A DNA stretch of 64,000 bases, from positions 6,820,001 through 6,884,000 of the forward strand of contig NZ_JAGGMR010000001.1 in assembly GCF_017875645.1 (NCBI RefSeq). Reading direction: 5' to 3'. The stretch comes from Nocardia goodfellowii. Its GTDB lineage: Bacteria; Actinomycetota; Actinomycetes; Mycobacteriales; Mycobacteriaceae. Numbering within the stretch: the first letter of the stretch is position 1; the number at the start of each line of letters is the position of its first letter. Below the pieces are notes generated by a model. That model was not told the origin of the DNA. It did no database searches and worked only from the letters and a program-made list of their open reading frames with translations. A program made the translations under genes and the position numbers. This document shows, in pieces, positions 49,199-62,593 of this stretch.

Positions 49199-49285
49199 CT
49201 ATTTGCCCGGCGTGTAGTTCAGCGACGAGCCGGTGATCAAGCCCAGGATCTGGGTGATGATGGCACCGATATCCACGCCTTCCAT
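49199..49285 (-). CDS. tiny amphipathic peptide, first of a paralogous pair
   Basis: 28 residues from ATG 49285, with AAAGGAA seven bases upstream, an excellent ribosome-binding site. GVDIGAIITQILGLITGSSL is a hydrophobic/amphipathic helix followed by NYTPGK. It aligns with the downstream 32-residue peptide. Both genes lie between uvrA and a strong terminator at 49022-49054, so they form a short transcript. A two-peptide pore, toxin or envelope channel is possible. Confidence 0.6.
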   Translation of the reverse strand: MEGVDIGAIITQILGLITGSSLNYTPGK

Positions 49286-49455
49286 CGCGTGTTCCTTTCT
49301 CACTACTGTCCGGTCTGCCGCGAACAGGTGAGCAGATCGTACACACGAGTGTTTCACTTTCGCGCCGGTTTCGGGCATACCCACGAAAGGCCAGGTCGGT
49401 GCGCGAAAAGCACTGCGGCGCCGCCCTTTGGGGCGGCGCCGCAGCGATCCTCTGG

Positions 49456-52455
49456 TCAGCGCAGCGCGGCGGCCTTGCGGGACAGGCGCTTGGCGGTCTG
49501 CTCCGGGGTCTTCTTCGCCGGCTCCTTCGGGGCTGCCGTCTTCTTCGCAGCGGCCTTCTTGGCGGGGGCTTTTTTGGCCGCGGCCTTCTTGGGCGCGGCC
49601 GGCTGCTCGAGCACTTCCTTCAAGAACTGCCCGGTGTAGCTACCGGCAACGGCCGCGACATCCTCCGGCGTACCTTCCGCGACCACGGTGCCGCCGCCGG
49701 AACCGCCCTCGGGACCCATATCGATGACCCAGTCGGAGGTCTTGATGACATCCAGGTTGTGCTCGATGACGATCACCGTGTTGCCCTTGTCGACCAACCC
49801 GTTGATCACCTTGAGCAATTTGCGGATGTCTTCGAAATGCAGGCCGGTGGTCGGCTCGTCCAGGATGTAGACGGTGCGACCGGTGGAGCGCTTCTGCAAT
49901 TCCGCCGACAGCTTCACCCGCTGGGCCTCACCACCGGACAGGGTCGGCGCGCTCTGGCCCAGCCGTACGTAACCCAGGCCGACATCGACCAGCGTCTTCA
50001 GATACCGGTGGATCGAGGTGATCGGCTCGAAGAACTCCGCGCCCTCCTCGATCGACATGTCCAGCACCTCGGCGATGGTCTTGCCCTTGTAGTGCACCTC
50101 GAGGGTTTCCCGGTTGTAGCGCGCACCCTGGCACACCTCACACGGGACGTAGACATCCGGCAGGAAGTTCATCTCGATCTTCAAAGTGCCGTCGCCGGAA
50201 CAGGCTTCGCAGCGCCCGCCCTTGACGTTGAAGGAGAACCGGCCCGGCTGGTAGCCACGCACCTTCGCTTCGGTGGTGGCGGCGAACAAGGTGCGGATCT
50301 TGTCGAACACTCCGGTGTAGGTGGCCGGGTTGGAGCGCGGGGTGCGCCCGATCGGCGACTGATCGACCTGCACCAGCTTGTCCAGATGGTCCAGGCCCTT
50401 GATCCGCAGGTGCCGGCCCGGCACCTGCCGGGCGCCGTTCAGCTTGTTCGCCAGCACCGTCGCCAGGATGTCGTTGACCAGCGTGGACTTACCGGAACCG
50501 GAGACGCCGGTGACCGCGGTGAGTACGCCCAGCGGGAAGTTGACGTCGACATCGCGCAGATTGTGCTCGGTGGCGCCGACGACGGTGAGCTGGCGCTTCT
50601 TGTCGACCGGACGCCGCACCAGCGGCAGCTCGATCCGTTCGCGGCCCGAAAGATACGCGCCGGTCAGCGAATTCGGTTCGGTGAGCAGCTCCTGGTACGG
50701 GCCGCTGTGCACCACCTGGCCGCCGTGCTCACCCGCGAGCGGGCCGATGTCGACCACCCAGTCGGAGGCGCGGATGGTGTCCTCGTCGTGCTCGACCACG
50801 ATCAGCGTGTTGCCCAGATTGCGCAGGCGCGTGAGGGTCTCGATCAACCGGCGGTTGTCCCGCTGATGCAGGCCGATGGACGGCTCGTCCAGCACGTACA
50901 GCACACCGACCAGCCCGGACCCGATCTGAGTGGCCAGCCGGATACGTTGCGCCTCACCGCCGGACAGCGTCGCGGCGGCCCGGGACAGCGTGAGGTACTC
51001 CAGGCCGACGTCGAGCAGGAAGCCCAGCCGGGCCTGTACCTCTTTGAGCACCTGTCCGGCGATCGCGGCTTCCCGCTCCCCCAAGGTCAGGGCGTTGAGG
51101 AACTGCGAGCAATCGCCGATGGACAGATCGCTGACCTCGGCGATGGACTTGTGATCGCCGCCCGCGCCGAGCGTGACCGCGAGAATCTCCGGGCGCAGCC
51201 GGGCGCCGTCGCAGACCGGGCACGGCACATCGCGCATGTACCCGTCGTAGTGCTCCTTCATCTGCTCGGATTCGGTGTTCTCCATGCGCCGCTGCAAGAA
51301 CGGCATGACGCCTTCGAAATCGGCGTAGTAGGAGCGCTTCCGGCCGTAGCGATTGGTGTAGGAGACGTGCACCTGATCGGAGCTGCCCTCGAGCACCGCC
51401 TTACGCGCCTTCTGCGGCAGCTCCTGCCATGGGGTGTCCATGGAGAATCCGACCGATTCGGCGAGGCCGGACAGCAGCCGGGTGAAGTACTCGGCGGTCT
51501 GACCGCGCGACCACGGCGCGATCGCGCCCTCGGCCAGGCTCAGTTCCGGATCGGGCACGACCAGATCCGGATCGACCTCCTTGCGGATGCCGAGGCCGGT
51601 GCAGTCGGGGCAGGCGCCGTAGGGCGAGTTGAACGAGAACGAGCGCGGCTCGAGATCCTCGATATCCAGCGGATGGCCGTTCGGGCAGGCCAGGCGCTCG
51701 GAGAAACGCCGCTCCCGATCGTGCGCGTGCTCGTCGCGATCGACGAAATCGAGCACGACGATGCCGTCGGCCAGGCGCAGCGCCGTCTCGATCGAATCCG
51801 TCAGGCGCTGTTTGGAATTCGGCTTCACCGCGAGCCGGTCGACGACCACCTCGACGTCGTGCTTCTCCTGCTTCTTCAGCTTCGGCGGGTCGGTCAGCGG
51901 GTACACCACACCGTCTACCCGCACGCGTGAGTAGCCCTGGGTGTTCAGCGATTCGAACAGATCGACGAACTCGCCCTTGCGGGTGCGCACCACGGGCGCG
52001 AGCACCTGGAACTTGATGCCCTCTTCCATGGCCAGCACCTGATCGACGATCTGCTGCGGCGTCTGCCGCGCGATCAGCTCGCCACAGGTGGGGCAGTGCG
52101 GTGTGCCCGCACGGGCGTAGAGCAGACGCAGGTAGTCGTAGACCTCGGTGATGGTGCCCACAGTCGAGCGCGGGTTGCGGTTGGTCGACTTCTGATCGAT
52201 CGACACCGCGGGCGAGAGCCCTTCGATGAAGTCGACGTCGGGCTTGTCCATCTGCCCGAGGAACTGGCGCGCGTACGCCGAGAGCGACTCCACATAGCGC
52301 CGCTGACCCTCGGCGAAGATCGTGTCGAAGGCAAGACTGGACTTGCCCGAACCGGAAAGACCGGTGAACACGATGAGACTGTCGCGGGGCAGGTCGAGGT
52401 CGACCCCCTTGAGGTTGTGCTCCCGAGCTCCGCGCACAGTGAGGCGTTCCGCCAC
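49456..52455 (-). CDS. uvrA: excinuclease ABC subunit A
   Basis: UvrA recognises bulky DNA damage and loads UvrB in nucleotide excision repair. 999 residues from GTG 52455. The first Walker [15 protein letters not shown] is near residue ~35 and the second [13 protein letters not shown] near ~650. Zn modules are CPDCTG and CEACSGDG...CEVCQG, and two ABC signatures appear in LSGGEAQRI and [11 protein letters not shown]. The last ~50 residues are a Lys/Ala/Pro tail ([20 protein letters not shown]) like histone H1 or mycobacterial HupB, not part of standard UvrA. A possible LexA half-site TCGAAC at 52471 is too weak to call. Confidence 0.97.
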   Translation of the reverse strand: MAERLTVRGAREHNLKGVDLDLPRDSLIVFTGLSGSGKSSLAFDTIFAEGQRRYVESLSAYARQFLGQMDKPDVDFIEGLSPAVSIDQKSTNRNPRSTVGTITEVYDYLRLLYARAGTPHCPTCGELIARQTPQQIVDQVLAMEEGIKFQVLAPVVRTRKGEFVDLFESLNTQGYSRVRVDGVVYPLTDPPKLKKQEKHDVEVVVDRLAVKPNSKQRLTDSIETALRLADGIVVLDFVDRDEHAHDRERRFSERLACPNGHPLDIEDLEPRSFSFNSPYGACPDCTGLGIRKEVDPDLVVPDPELSLAEGAIAPWSRGQTAEYFTRLLSGLAESVGFSMDTPWQELPQKARKAVLEGSSDQVHVSYTNRYGRKRSYYADFEGVMPFLQRRMENTESEQMKEHYDGYMRDVPCPVCDGARLRPEILAVTLGAGGDHKSIAEVSDLSIGDCSQFLNALTLGEREAAIAGQVLKEVQARLGFLLDVGLEYLTLSRAAATLSGGEAQRIRLATQIGSGLVGVLYVLDEPSIGLHQRDNRRLIETLTRLRNLGNTLIVVEHDEDTIRASDWVVDIGPLAGEHGGQVVHSGPYQELLTEPNSLTGAYLSGRERIELPLVRRPVDKKRQLTVVGATEHNLRDVDVNFPLGVLTAVTGVSGSGKSTLVNDILATVLANKLNGARQVPGRHLRIKGLDHLDKLVQVDQSPIGRTPRSNPATYTGVFDKIRTLFAATTEAKVRGYQPGRFSFNVKGGRCEACSGDGTLKIEMNFLPDVYVPCEVCQGARYNRETLEVHYKGKTIAEVLDMSIEEGAEFFEPITSIHRYLKTLVDVGLGYVRLGQSAPTLSGGEAQRVKLSAELQKRSTGRTVYILDEPTTGLHFEDIRKLLKVINGLVDKGNTVIVIEHNLDVIKTSDWVIDMGPEGGSGGGTVVAEGTPEDVAAVAGSYTGQFLKEVLEQPAAPKKAAAKKAPAKKAAAKKTAAPKEPAKKTPEQTAKRLSRKAAALR

Positions 52456-52640
52456 CAGGTGAGTCCCTTCTCGAACGTGTCGGCTTGCGTACAGACTGAC
52501 CCCCGCCGTCATGCTAGGCCGACCCACCGACAAGTTTTGCCGAGCGACTGCCCCGCCCGTCTGACCTCCCCTTTTCAACAGCATGCCGCACGCGCCGATT
52601 CCCCGCATCGGCGATGCGGGGTGACAACGGGATGACCGGG

Positions 52641-54749
52641 TCAGCGCCCGGTTCGGTCCCCATCCTGGGACAGTCCGTGCACGCGGAAGCCGGCGTCGTT
52701 CACCGTGACGGTCAGCACATCGTCGCCGACCCGCAGCCCGCTCACCCGCAGCGGCAGATACCGCTGCGGAACCACGGGATCGACCACGTGCTCGCCGCTA
52801 CCCGGCTCCAGCCGCAGCATGGTGCGCAGGAACAGCAGCGGCGTCGCCGAGGCCCAGGCCTGCGGTGAACAGGAGGTCGGATAGGGCACCGGGGAGGCGA
52901 ACTCGGAGCGATCGAAACCACAGAACAGTTCCGGCAGCCGATGCCCGAACCGGACCGCGGCGTCGAGCACGCCGTCGACGATGCGGTTGGCGTGCTCGGC
53001 GAAGCCGTAGCGCATCAGTCCGGCCGCGCAGATCGCGTTGTCGTGCGGCCACACCGAGCCGTTGTGGTAGCTGACCGGGTTGTAGGCGCCCATATTGCTG
53101 CCGAGGGTGCGAATCCCCCACCCGGTGAACATCTCCGGAGACAGCAGATGGTCGGCGACCGCCTGCGCCTTGTCGTCGTCGATGATGCCGGTCCACAGGC
53201 AGTGGCCCATATTGGAGGTGAGCGCGTCGATCGGGCGCTTGTCGCGATCCAGTCCGATGGCGAACCAGCCCCGCTCCGGCAGCCAGAACTGTTCGTTGAA
53301 CGCCGTCTTCAGCCGCGCCGCCTTCACCCGCAGTTCCGCCGCCAGATCGTGCTCGCCGGTGTCGGCGGCCAGGTCGGCACGCGCCAGGTAGGCCGCGTAC
53401 ACATAGCCCTGCACTTCGGCCAGCGCGATCGGCGCGTGCGGCATGCTGCCGTCGATGAAGTTGACCCCGTCCCAGGAGTCCTTCCAGCCCTGATTGGCCA
53501 ACCCGTGCTCGGCGGCGCGCGAGTATTCGACGAAGCCGTCGCCGTCCATGTCGCCGTACTGCTCGATCCATGCCAGGGCGCGATCGGCGTGGGGCAGCAG
53601 TTCGTCGCGGGTCTTGGCGTCCAGGCCCCAGCGGTGCAGTTCGCCGAGCAACATCACGAACAGCGGTGTGGCGTCGGCGGTGCCGTAGTAGACGGTGTCA
53701 CCGCCCAGCAGCAGCGTCGCGGCGCGGCCGAAGCGCACCTCGTGCGGGATGCGCCCGGGTTCTTCCTCCTGCAGCGGGCGGATCTCGCTGCCCTGCATCC
53801 CCGCCAGACTCTGCAGCGTGCCGACCGCCAGCTGACGATCCAGCGGCAGCACCATCCACGACGTGAGCAACGAGTCCCGTCCGAACAGCGCCATGAACCA
53901 GGGCGCGCCCGCGGCGACGACCGCCCGTTCGGGGTGGCCGGGATCGAAGATGCGCAGCGCGCCGAGGTCGCCGACCGCGCGCTGCAAGACGGCGGCGAGG
54001 GTTTCGTCCTCGGTGAGCACGGTCGGCGAGTTCGAATACCAGTCCCGCAGCCGCTGATACGGCGCGCTGTGCGAGACCGGGCTGCCGCAGCCGTACCGCG
54101 GCGTCACCGGCACCGAGTCGAGCGCGGGCTGGTACTGGATGCAGGCCGACCACTCGCCGCGCGCGGGCAGCATGACCTGCCAGCGCAATTCCCGCTCGGT
54201 CGCGGTGGCGCCCGATCCGGCGACGATCACCGCCAGCTTCAGGTCGGGACGGCTGATCTCGAACGCGCCGGCGTCGACCACTCGGTGCTGGGTGACCACG
54301 CCTTCGCCGATACGGCCTTCCTTCACCTCGAACAGATCGGCGAAGTCGGCGTCCAGTTCGAGCGCGACCGTACAGGTGATCGGGTCACCGGAGAGGTTGC
54401 GCACGGTCAGGTCTTCCCGCATACCGTCGCCGACGTGCCGGCCCAGCACCACCAGGGCGGTGCTGTCGGCACGGCCGGGACGCGGGGGCGTGCGGGCCAG
54501 CAGCGTGGCGCTGTACGGGTCGGCGTACTGCACCGTAAGTGGTTGCGGCGGTAGACCATCCACGGTCAGCCGCCAGTAGGACACCACCCGGGTGTCACGT
54601 ACGAACAACCCCTCCGGGCGGGTCGGATTGATGACGCCGCCGCTTTCGCTGATGCAGAAGGTCGAGCCTTCCACCAGCGTCACACCGGCGCCGACCACAC
54701 TGGGCTCGCCCACCTCACCGGCGGCGTCACCCCAGGGATTGTTCACCAC
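52641..54749 (-). CDS. amylo-alpha-1,6-glucosidase / glycogen debranching-type protein
   Basis: About 702 residues; the start is uncertain because two adjacent GTG codons (54749, 54746) precede [14 protein letters not shown] and no strong RBS is visible. The N-terminal beta-sandwich (DUF1530/GDE_N-type: [15 protein letters not shown]) is followed by an (alpha/alpha)6 barrel with [29 protein letters not shown] ([15 protein letters not shown]), NQGWKDSWD (acidic catalytic region) and SVWPHDNAI. These are typical of GH133-related glycoside hydrolases adjacent to GT4 genes. It probably acts on alpha-glucans or compatible-solute glycosides. Confidence 0.85.
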   Translation of the reverse strand: MVNNPWGDAAGEVGEPSVVGAGVTLVEGSTFCISESGGVINPTRPEGLFVRDTRVVSYWRLTVDGLPPQPLTVQYADPYSATLLARTPPRPGRADSTALVVLGRHVGDGMREDLTVRNLSGDPITCTVALELDADFADLFEVKEGRIGEGVVTQHRVVDAGAFEISRPDLKLAVIVAGSGATATERELRWQVMLPARGEWSACIQYQPALDSVPVTPRYGCGSPVSHSAPYQRLRDWYSNSPTVLTEDETLAAVLQRAVGDLGALRIFDPGHPERAVVAAGAPWFMALFGRDSLLTSWMVLPLDRQLAVGTLQSLAGMQGSEIRPLQEEEPGRIPHEVRFGRAATLLLGGDTVYYGTADATPLFVMLLGELHRWGLDAKTRDELLPHADRALAWIEQYGDMDGDGFVEYSRAAEHGLANQGWKDSWDGVNFIDGSMPHAPIALAEVQGYVYAAYLARADLAADTGEHDLAAELRVKAARLKTAFNEQFWLPERGWFAIGLDRDKRPIDALTSNMGHCLWTGIIDDDKAQAVADHLLSPEMFTGWGIRTLGSNMGAYNPVSYHNGSVWPHDNAICAAGLMRYGFAEHANRIVDGVLDAAVRFGHRLPELFCGFDRSEFASPVPYPTSCSPQAWASATPLLFLRTMLRLEPGSGEHVVDPVVPQRYLPLRVSGLRVGDDVLTVTVNDAGFRVHGLSQDGDRTGR

Positions 54750-54858
54750 GGCGCCGCACCGGCGCACGGGCGTGCGGAGGTAGTGCCTACGACCCGCTCG
54801 CGCCGTCGCGGCGAGTCTTCGGCTCCTGCAAGGACTTCGGGTCGCGCATCGCCCTCTC

Positions 54859-55917
54859 TCACGACACCGTTTCGGGCACCATCGCCCGGGTCGTCCGTTC
54901 ACCGGTCAGAATGCGGCGGTAGAGCCGCTCATGGTCACGGGCCATGCGGAGCAGGCTAAACCGTCGCTCCGCCGAATTTCGGCAAACGCGCCGATCTATG
55001 GTGCCGACACGCTCCAGAGCATCGGCCATGTCCCAGATATCGCGGCAAAGGAACCCGGTACGGCCGTGCTCCACGATCTCCGGCGCGGCGCCGTTCGGGA
55101 ACGCCAGAACCGGTGTGCCGCAGGCCAATGACTCGGCCATGACCAGACCGAAGGGTTCGGGCCAGCCGATGGGGTTGATCAGCGCGTCGGCGTGCCGGAC
55201 GAGTTCCACGCGGGCCGACAGGGGTTCCTCGCGCGGCTCCGGATCGTCGGGCGCCATCAGCGGGCGCACCCGCTCCTCGTAGTAGGCCCACTCCTCGGGT
55301 TCTCTGATCTTGGTGATCAGCAACAGCTTTCGCTTCGCCAGGCGTGCCACCTGTACCGCCCGATGCACGCCCTTCTCCGGGTTCATCCGGCCGACGAACA
55401 CCACGTAGCCGCCGTCGCCGGGACCGTACCGGTAGGCGTCGAGGTCGATGCCGTGGTGGATCACCGCGTCGATGGGCACCTTGGCGCCCGCGGCCCGCTT
55501 CTGCGACTCCGAGATCGCGACGATGTGCGCGTGCTGTTCGGCCATGGCGCGGAACATGTCCTGGCGCATGGGCGTGAAGGGGCCGTGGTTGGTCACCACC
55601 ACCGGTGGACCGCCCGCCGAGGCGCCGATGAACGGGCCGAGGGAGGTGTGGTCGTGAATGATGTCGCAATCGCTGAGCGCCTCGTAGGCGTGCAGCACGT
55701 GCATCAATTCGGCTTCGCCGACGCCGATCTGCGCGGTCGGATGTTCGAACAGATACGAACATTTGACCGGGCAGGTGGACTCGCCGACGGTGAAAAGGTG
55801 AACGTCATGACCGATTTCGGCCAGACCGATAGCCAGGTTTCCGACTACGGCTTCGGTGCCGCCATATGCGGGCGGCGGGACCGGAACCCAGGGCGGAACA
55901 ATTAATCCGATCTTCAT
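54859..55917 (-). CDS. GT4-family glycosyltransferase
   Basis: 352 residues, GT-B fold. N-terminal MKIGLIVPPWVPVPPPAYGG contains the nucleotide-sugar enzyme glycine-rich start, VVVTNHGPF lies in the acceptor half, VVFVGRMNPEKGVHRAVQVA starts the second Rossmann domain, and EPFGLVMAESLACGTPVLAF is the EX7E donor-binding motif. It transfers a sugar from an NDP-sugar to an unknown acceptor. It overlaps the zinc-ribbon gene upstream by four bases and is followed by the debranching-type gene, so the three probably form one carbohydrate-storage or solute operon. Confidence 0.9.
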   Translation of the reverse strand: MKIGLIVPPWVPVPPPAYGGTEAVVGNLAIGLAEIGHDVHLFTVGESTCPVKCSYLFEHPTAQIGVGEAELMHVLHAYEALSDCDIIHDHTSLGPFIGASAGGPPVVVTNHGPFTPMRQDMFRAMAEQHAHIVAISESQKRAAGAKVPIDAVIHHGIDLDAYRYGPGDGGYVVFVGRMNPEKGVHRAVQVARLAKRKLLLITKIREPEEWAYYEERVRPLMAPDDPEPREEPLSARVELVRHADALINPIGWPEPFGLVMAESLACGTPVLAFPNGAAPEIVEHGRTGFLCRDIWDMADALERVGTIDRRVCRNSAERRFSLLRMARDHERLYRRILTGERTTRAMVPETVS

Positions 55918-56129
55918 CGGGCCGCCCGAATGCCGTTGTCGCCTTCTCCGATCAGGGATTCCACAATCGTCCTCCCGTGCGATAGTCGCCAGCGCGCACC
56001 GCAGTCGAGGCAGTGGAATCGGGCATCCCGCTGGTCGTCGTAGCTACCGACAGCACCCGAACCACAACCTGGACAGTTGCGCGGTGGACCGAAAACATTA
56101 CTGAAATCAAGAGTTGCTGAATATGCCAT
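55914..56129 (-). CDS. small zinc-ribbon protein
   Basis: 71 residues, ATG 56129. NCPGCGSG and HCLDCGARWRL provide two CxxC knuckles, a classic zinc ribbon about 20 residues apart. The C-terminus (RTIVESLIGEGDNGIRAAR) is charged. It overlaps the glycosyltransferase by four bases. It may be a regulator or structural partner of the downstream enzymes. A DosR-like box lies about 60 bases upstream of its start. Confidence 0.75.
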   Translation of the reverse strand: MAYSATLDFSNVFGPPRNCPGCGSGAVGSYDDQRDARFHCLDCGARWRLSHGRTIVESLIGEGDNGIRAAR

Positions 56130-56187
56130 TTTCCGAGATTACTGTGCACGGGCCCCGCGGCTCCGCTGCCATAAGCCCTCTTTGAAT

Positions 56188-56199
56188 GACTTCGGTCCT
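56188..56199. promoter_or_regulatory. candidate DosR-type box between the zinc-ribbon gene and dosR
   Basis: GACTTCGGTCCT matches 9 of 12 core positions of the mycobacterial DosR consensus GACTWWAGTCCC. The 275-base spacer 56130-56404 has divergent genes on both sides, so the box could serve either. Function is inferred from the neighbouring dosR homologue. Confidence 0.4.
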
Positions 56200-56404
56200 A
56201 TGATACTCGAAACCACAAAGCGGGCACGGTTTTTTGCGAGCAAGATTCTTTCGGGCGAGATCACGGCCGAGGAGTCACATAATTCGAGTCGGCATTACTC
56301 GAAATTCACCGATTGATCTCGAGACGGCCTCGCCCGGGTGTAGCCGCGGCCACCCGCGACGAGATATCTTGGCGTGGTAGCCCGTTCGCCGGTTGGAGGT
56401 CGTC

Positions 56405-57037
56405 GTGCTCAAAGTGTTCCTGGTCGACGATCACGAGATCGTCCGTCGCGGCCTTATCGACCTGCTGGAAAGCGATCCGGAACTCTCGGTGATCGGCGAA
56501 GCGGGCGATGTCGCGCAGGCCATGGCCGGGATCCGCGCGCTGCGTCCGGACGTGGCGGTGCTCGATGTTCGCCTGCCGGATGGCAACGGCATCGAACTGT
56601 GCCGCGATCTGCTCGCCGAAAACGACGGATTGCGGTGTCTCATCCTGACTTCCTACACCGACGAGCACGCCATGCTCGACGCGATTCTGGCGGGCGCGGG
56701 CGGCTATGTGGTGAAGAACATCAAAGGGATGGAACTGGCCGAGGCGATCAAGGCGGTCGGCTCCGGCCGCTCGTTGCTGGACACCCGGGCGGCGGCCGCG
56801 CTGAAGGCGCGGCTGCGCAGCAGCACCGAGAACGACGGCCCGCTGGCCGGGCTCACCGACCAGGAGCGCCGCCTGCTGGCGCTGCTCGGCGAAGGCCTCA
56901 CCAACCGGCAGATCGCCGCGCGAATGTTCCTGGCGGAGAAGACCGTCAAGAACTACGTCTCCCGGCTGCTGGCCAAGCTGGGCATGGAACGCCGCACTCA
57001 GGCGGCGGTCCTGGCCTCGAAACTGCGGGAGAGTTAG
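56405..57037 (+). CDS. dosR: NarL/LuxR-type response regulator, DosR (DevR)-like
   Basis: 210 residues from GTG 56405 with GGAGG six bases upstream. Receiver domain: [14 protein letters not shown] (acidic pocket), [11 protein letters not shown] with phospho-acceptor Asp54 (the same number as M. tuberculosis DosR), LTSYTD (Thr/Ser switch) and YVVKNIKG (Lys). C-terminal Lux[24 protein letters not shown] then [20 protein letters not shown]. DosR activates the hypoxia/dormancy regulon. Unlike M. tuberculosis, the kinase gene is not directly behind it: a convergent hibernation-factor gene lies between, overlapping by four bases. Confidence 0.88.
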   Translation: MLKVFLVDDHEIVRRGLIDLLESDPELSVIGEAGDVAQAMAGIRALRPDVAVLDVRLPDGNGIELCRDLLAENDGLRCLILTSYTDEHAMLDAILAGAGGYVVKNIKGMELAEAIKAVGSGRSLLDTRAAAALKARLRSSTENDGPLAGLTDQERRLLALLGEGLTNRQIAARMFLAEKTVKNYVSRLLAKLGMERRTQAAVLASKLRES

Positions 57038-57828
57038 GCCGGGACCACAATGCTCAGATCGCCGTCGTAGCGGCGGTAGAGCAGCCGGCCGCGGCCGCTG
57101 TCGGCATCGGTGAAGAACAGGTAGGGCAGGCCGGAACGGCACAGCCAGGCCGCCGCGTCGAGCTCCGTGAGCTGGGGCGCGGGTTCGGAATCCACGGTCA
57201 GGGGAAGCGAATTCACCGTCTGCTCCGCCGGCTCCTCGGTGCTGTGCTGACGCGCCACCCCGACGCCGAGCAATTCGCACCAGTGCACGATCGCCTCCTC
57301 GCCCGTTTCCTGATCGATGAAGAGGTACGCGTCGTAATCCATCGCGTCGAGAATCGCCATCGCTTCCCCGGGAGTGCCGGTGAGCAGCGAGACCGACTTG
57401 CGGCGCACGATCGGGCGCGGTTCGGTGACCCGGGCCAGCGGCGGACGAGCCGGATCCGGCCAGGCCCGAGACTGATTGGAGGCCAGCCGCGCGATCTGAC
57501 GATCCAAACGCTCCACCGCGAAGGTGACCGCGAACCCGCGCGGCCCGGTGACCTGCACCCGCGCGGGAGTGTCGTGCAGCCGGACATTGGCCTGGACCAC
57601 CGTCGGCTGATCACCGTCGGCCGGCGCGGTAACCCGAACGCGCGCCGGAACATCCAAGTGATGCCGGCGCAGTACGCGCCCGATGGCCCGCACCGCCCGC
57701 GTGACATCCGCCGCGGGTACCGCACCGCGGGTGGTGACCGCGAGACCCGGATCGGCGGCTGTCGTCCACTGCTCCGAGTTGCCCCGCGCGTTGCCGCGCT
57801 CCGAATACAACGCCTGCGACGAATTCAT
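57034..57828 (-). CDS. ribosome hibernation factor-like protein (RafH/long-HPF type)
   Basis: 264 residues from ATG 57828. The N-terminal half is a diverged HPF/S30AE-like domain ([22 protein letters not shown] ... [20 protein letters not shown]). The C-terminal half contains two S30AE C-terminal-like units, [20 protein letters not shown] and [20 protein letters not shown], followed by [10 protein letters not shown]. Long HPF proteins dimerise ribosomes or hold 70S in a silent state. In M. tuberculosis a DosR-regulated factor (Rv0079, RafH) does this in hypoxia. Position between dosR and dosS, beside a DosR box, supports that role. Confidence 0.82.
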   Translation of the reverse strand: MNSSQALYSERGNARGNSEQWTTAADPGLAVTTRGAVPAADVTRAVRAIGRVLRRHHLDVPARVRVTAPADGDQPTVVQANVRLHDTPARVQVTGPRGFAVTFAVERLDRQIARLASNQSRAWPDPARPPLARVTEPRPIVRRKSVSLLTGTPGEAMAILDAMDYDAYLFIDQETGEEAIVHWCELLGVGVARQHSTEEPAEQTVNSLPLTVDSEPAPQLTELDAAAWLCRSGLPYLFFTDADSGRGRLLYRRYDGDLSIVVPA

Positions 57829-57890
57829 AGGACACCTCTGCTCTCTATTCACCTGGTGCTCCTATCCCACTCCCGCAACGCTGCCGCGAA

Positions 57891-57909
57891 CAGGGCCGAA
57901 AGTCCTTGA
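57891..57909. promoter_or_regulatory. candidate DosR box in the rafH-like/dosS divergent promoter
   Basis: GGGCCGAAAGTCCT (57893-57906) matches 11 of 14 core positions of GGGACTWWAGTCCC. TAGACT (57919-57924) lies 12 bases downstream as a possible -10 for dosS, putting the box at the -35, the usual DosR activation geometry. A half-site TGGGACC follows at 57924-57930. Confidence 0.6.
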
Positions 57910-57921
57910 TACGCGAATTAG

Positions 57922-60896
<2,975 letters not shown>

Positions 60897-61094
60897 AGCC
60901 ATGCTCCTCGGCCTGCGCTGTGGTTGTTCGACAAACCTGTAATGATCTTCGGGCAGCGCCCGATGAAGAGCCGGACTGTGATCGAACAGCCTCGAAAGCT
61001 ACCGCTATACCGACGTGATCTTGTTCATGTCGATACCAGGATAATTCCCATGTTCCAATGGCCATGAGTCGGTCGAACGATCGGGGGTTCGAAG

Positions 61095-62486
61095 TTGGGT
61101 TCGGAAGGGATAGGCGGCGAGCACACCCCGGCCAGCGCGTCTGAGGCCGAGGAACTCGCGCAGCGGTACCGGTCGCTGGTCGATCACACCCCGGACGGGA
61201 TCTGTGTGCACCAGGACGGACTCGTCGTCTACGTGAACCGCGCCATCACCCGCCTACTCGGGGCCGCGAGCGCCGAGGACATCCTCGGGAAACCGGTCAC
61301 CCGGTTCGTCCATCCCGACTCCGTGCCCGGCATGATCGCCCGTATCGGCCACCTGACCACCGCGGGCTCGGCCTCCCAGCCCACCGAAATGCAACTGCTG
61401 CGCCTGGACGGGCGCACGGTGCCGGTGGAGACGGTGTCGGTGCTCACGCCGTGGCAGCACCATTTCGCCTATCAGGTGGTCATCCACGACCTGACCGCGC
61501 AGCGGACCGCCGAGCAAGCTCAGCGGCGCGCGGAGGAGTACTTCACCACGGTGGTTTCCCAGCTCGAAGAGGGCGTGGTCGTCATCGATCGGGACGGCCG
61601 CATCGAATCGGCCAATCCGGCCGCCGGGCGGATCTTCGGTAAGCCCGAGCACGCCGAGGAACTGGTCGGCCTGAGCATTCACGAACTGCCGATGGTGCTG
61701 CTCGACGCGAACGCGCAGCCGCTGCCGCCCTCGCGGCACCCGATCGCGCGCACCCTGGAGACCGGCGAGACGATCACCGGCTACACCTTCGGAGTGGACC
61801 GCGCCGACGGGCAGCGCCGCTGGCTGTCCGGCTCCAGCCGCCTGCTGAATCCGGACGACCCGCACTCCCCCGCGGTCTCCTCGTTCGCCGATGTCACCGA
61901 ATTCCGTGCCAGCCGCAGGCAATTGGAGTATCAAGCCACGCACGACTCGCTGACCGGGCTGGCGAACCGGTCGCTGATCCTGTCCCAGCTCGCGGCCGCG
62001 CTGGCCACCTCGGGGACCAACACCGGCATGGCGAGTAGATCCGGTGCGGACCAGCCGGTATCGACCGTGCTGTTCATCGACCTGGACGGATTCAAAGCGA
62101 TCAACGACACCCTGGGCCACGCCATCGGCGACACCGTCCTGCAGATCGTGGCGCAGCGGCTGCAACGGGCCCTGCGCGGCAACGACGTGGTCGGACGGCT
62201 CGGCGGCGACGAATTCCTGGTGTTGCTGGCCGGGCCCACCCTGCCCGAAGATCTGGAGGCCCTGGTCCAGCGGCTGCGCTCCACCATGTCCGAGCCGATC
62301 GTCGCGCGCGGACACCGCATCGAGGTCAACGCCTCCATCGGTGTCACCGAACTGATCCAGGGTGACCACCGCACCCCGGAGGCGGTGCTGCACGACGCCG
62401 ACGTGGCCATGTACCGAGCCAAGCCGGTCGGCGACCGCGAGGCCACCGTCAAGGGCCGCCGCCCCAACAACACCCACGCGTCATGA
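61095..62486 (+). CDS. diguanylate cyclase with two PAS domains
   Basis: 463 residues, probably from TTG 61095 (start uncertain). PAS1 is at ~20-140 (DGICVHQDGLVVYVNRAITRLLG) and PAS2 at ~150-275 (EGVVVIDRDGRIESANPAAG). The GGDEF domain (~285-450) has HDSLTGLANRS, FIDLDGFKAINDTLGH and an intact RLGGDEFL. RGND, five residues before GGDEF, matches the RxxD inhibitory site, so product feedback is likely. It makes c-di-GMP in response to an unknown signal. No EAL domain. It is divergent from the ketosynthase gene across a 198-base spacer in which no operator was identified. Confidence 0.9.
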   Translation: MGSEGIGGEHTPASASEAEELAQRYRSLVDHTPDGICVHQDGLVVYVNRAITRLLGAASAEDILGKPVTRFVHPDSVPGMIARIGHLTTAGSASQPTEMQLLRLDGRTVPVETVSVLTPWQHHFAYQVVIHDLTAQRTAEQAQRRAEEYFTTVVSQLEEGVVVIDRDGRIESANPAAGRIFGKPEHAEELVGLSIHELPMVLLDANAQPLPPSRHPIARTLETGETITGYTFGVDRADGQRRWLSGSSRLLNPDDPHSPAVSSFADVTEFRASRRQLEYQATHDSLTGLANRSLILSQLAAALATSGTNTGMASRSGADQPVSTVLFIDLDGFKAINDTLGHAIGDTVLQIVAQRLQRALRGNDVVGRLGGDEFLVLLAGPTLPEDLEALVQRLRSTMSEPIVARGHRIEVNASIGVTELIQGDHRTPEAVLHDADVAMYRAKPVGDREATVKGRRPNNTHAS

Positions 62487-62593
62487 TCGCCCCGGGCGGG
62501 TCGGCACAGCGCGACCTGCGGTGGCGGCGAGGGCGGGAAAACCGCAGTAGACTCGACAACCTTGTTTTCACGCGGTGACCCAAGGAGTTCAGT

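Noticed and set aside
52471..52486. LexA (SOS) box before uvrA: TCGAAC followed by a poor second half
   Set aside because: Only one half-site matches TCGAAC-N4-GTTCGA.
54790..54858. Tiny frame starting ATG after GAGAGGGCG between the glycosyltransferase and debranching-type genes
   Set aside because: About 20 codons, out of frame with the downstream gene, and no conserved features; it might only affect coupling.
56077..56316. 79-residue plus-strand frame upstream of dosR
   Set aside because: It begins inside the zinc-ribbon gene, lacks an RBS and GC3 bias, and has no recognisable domain.
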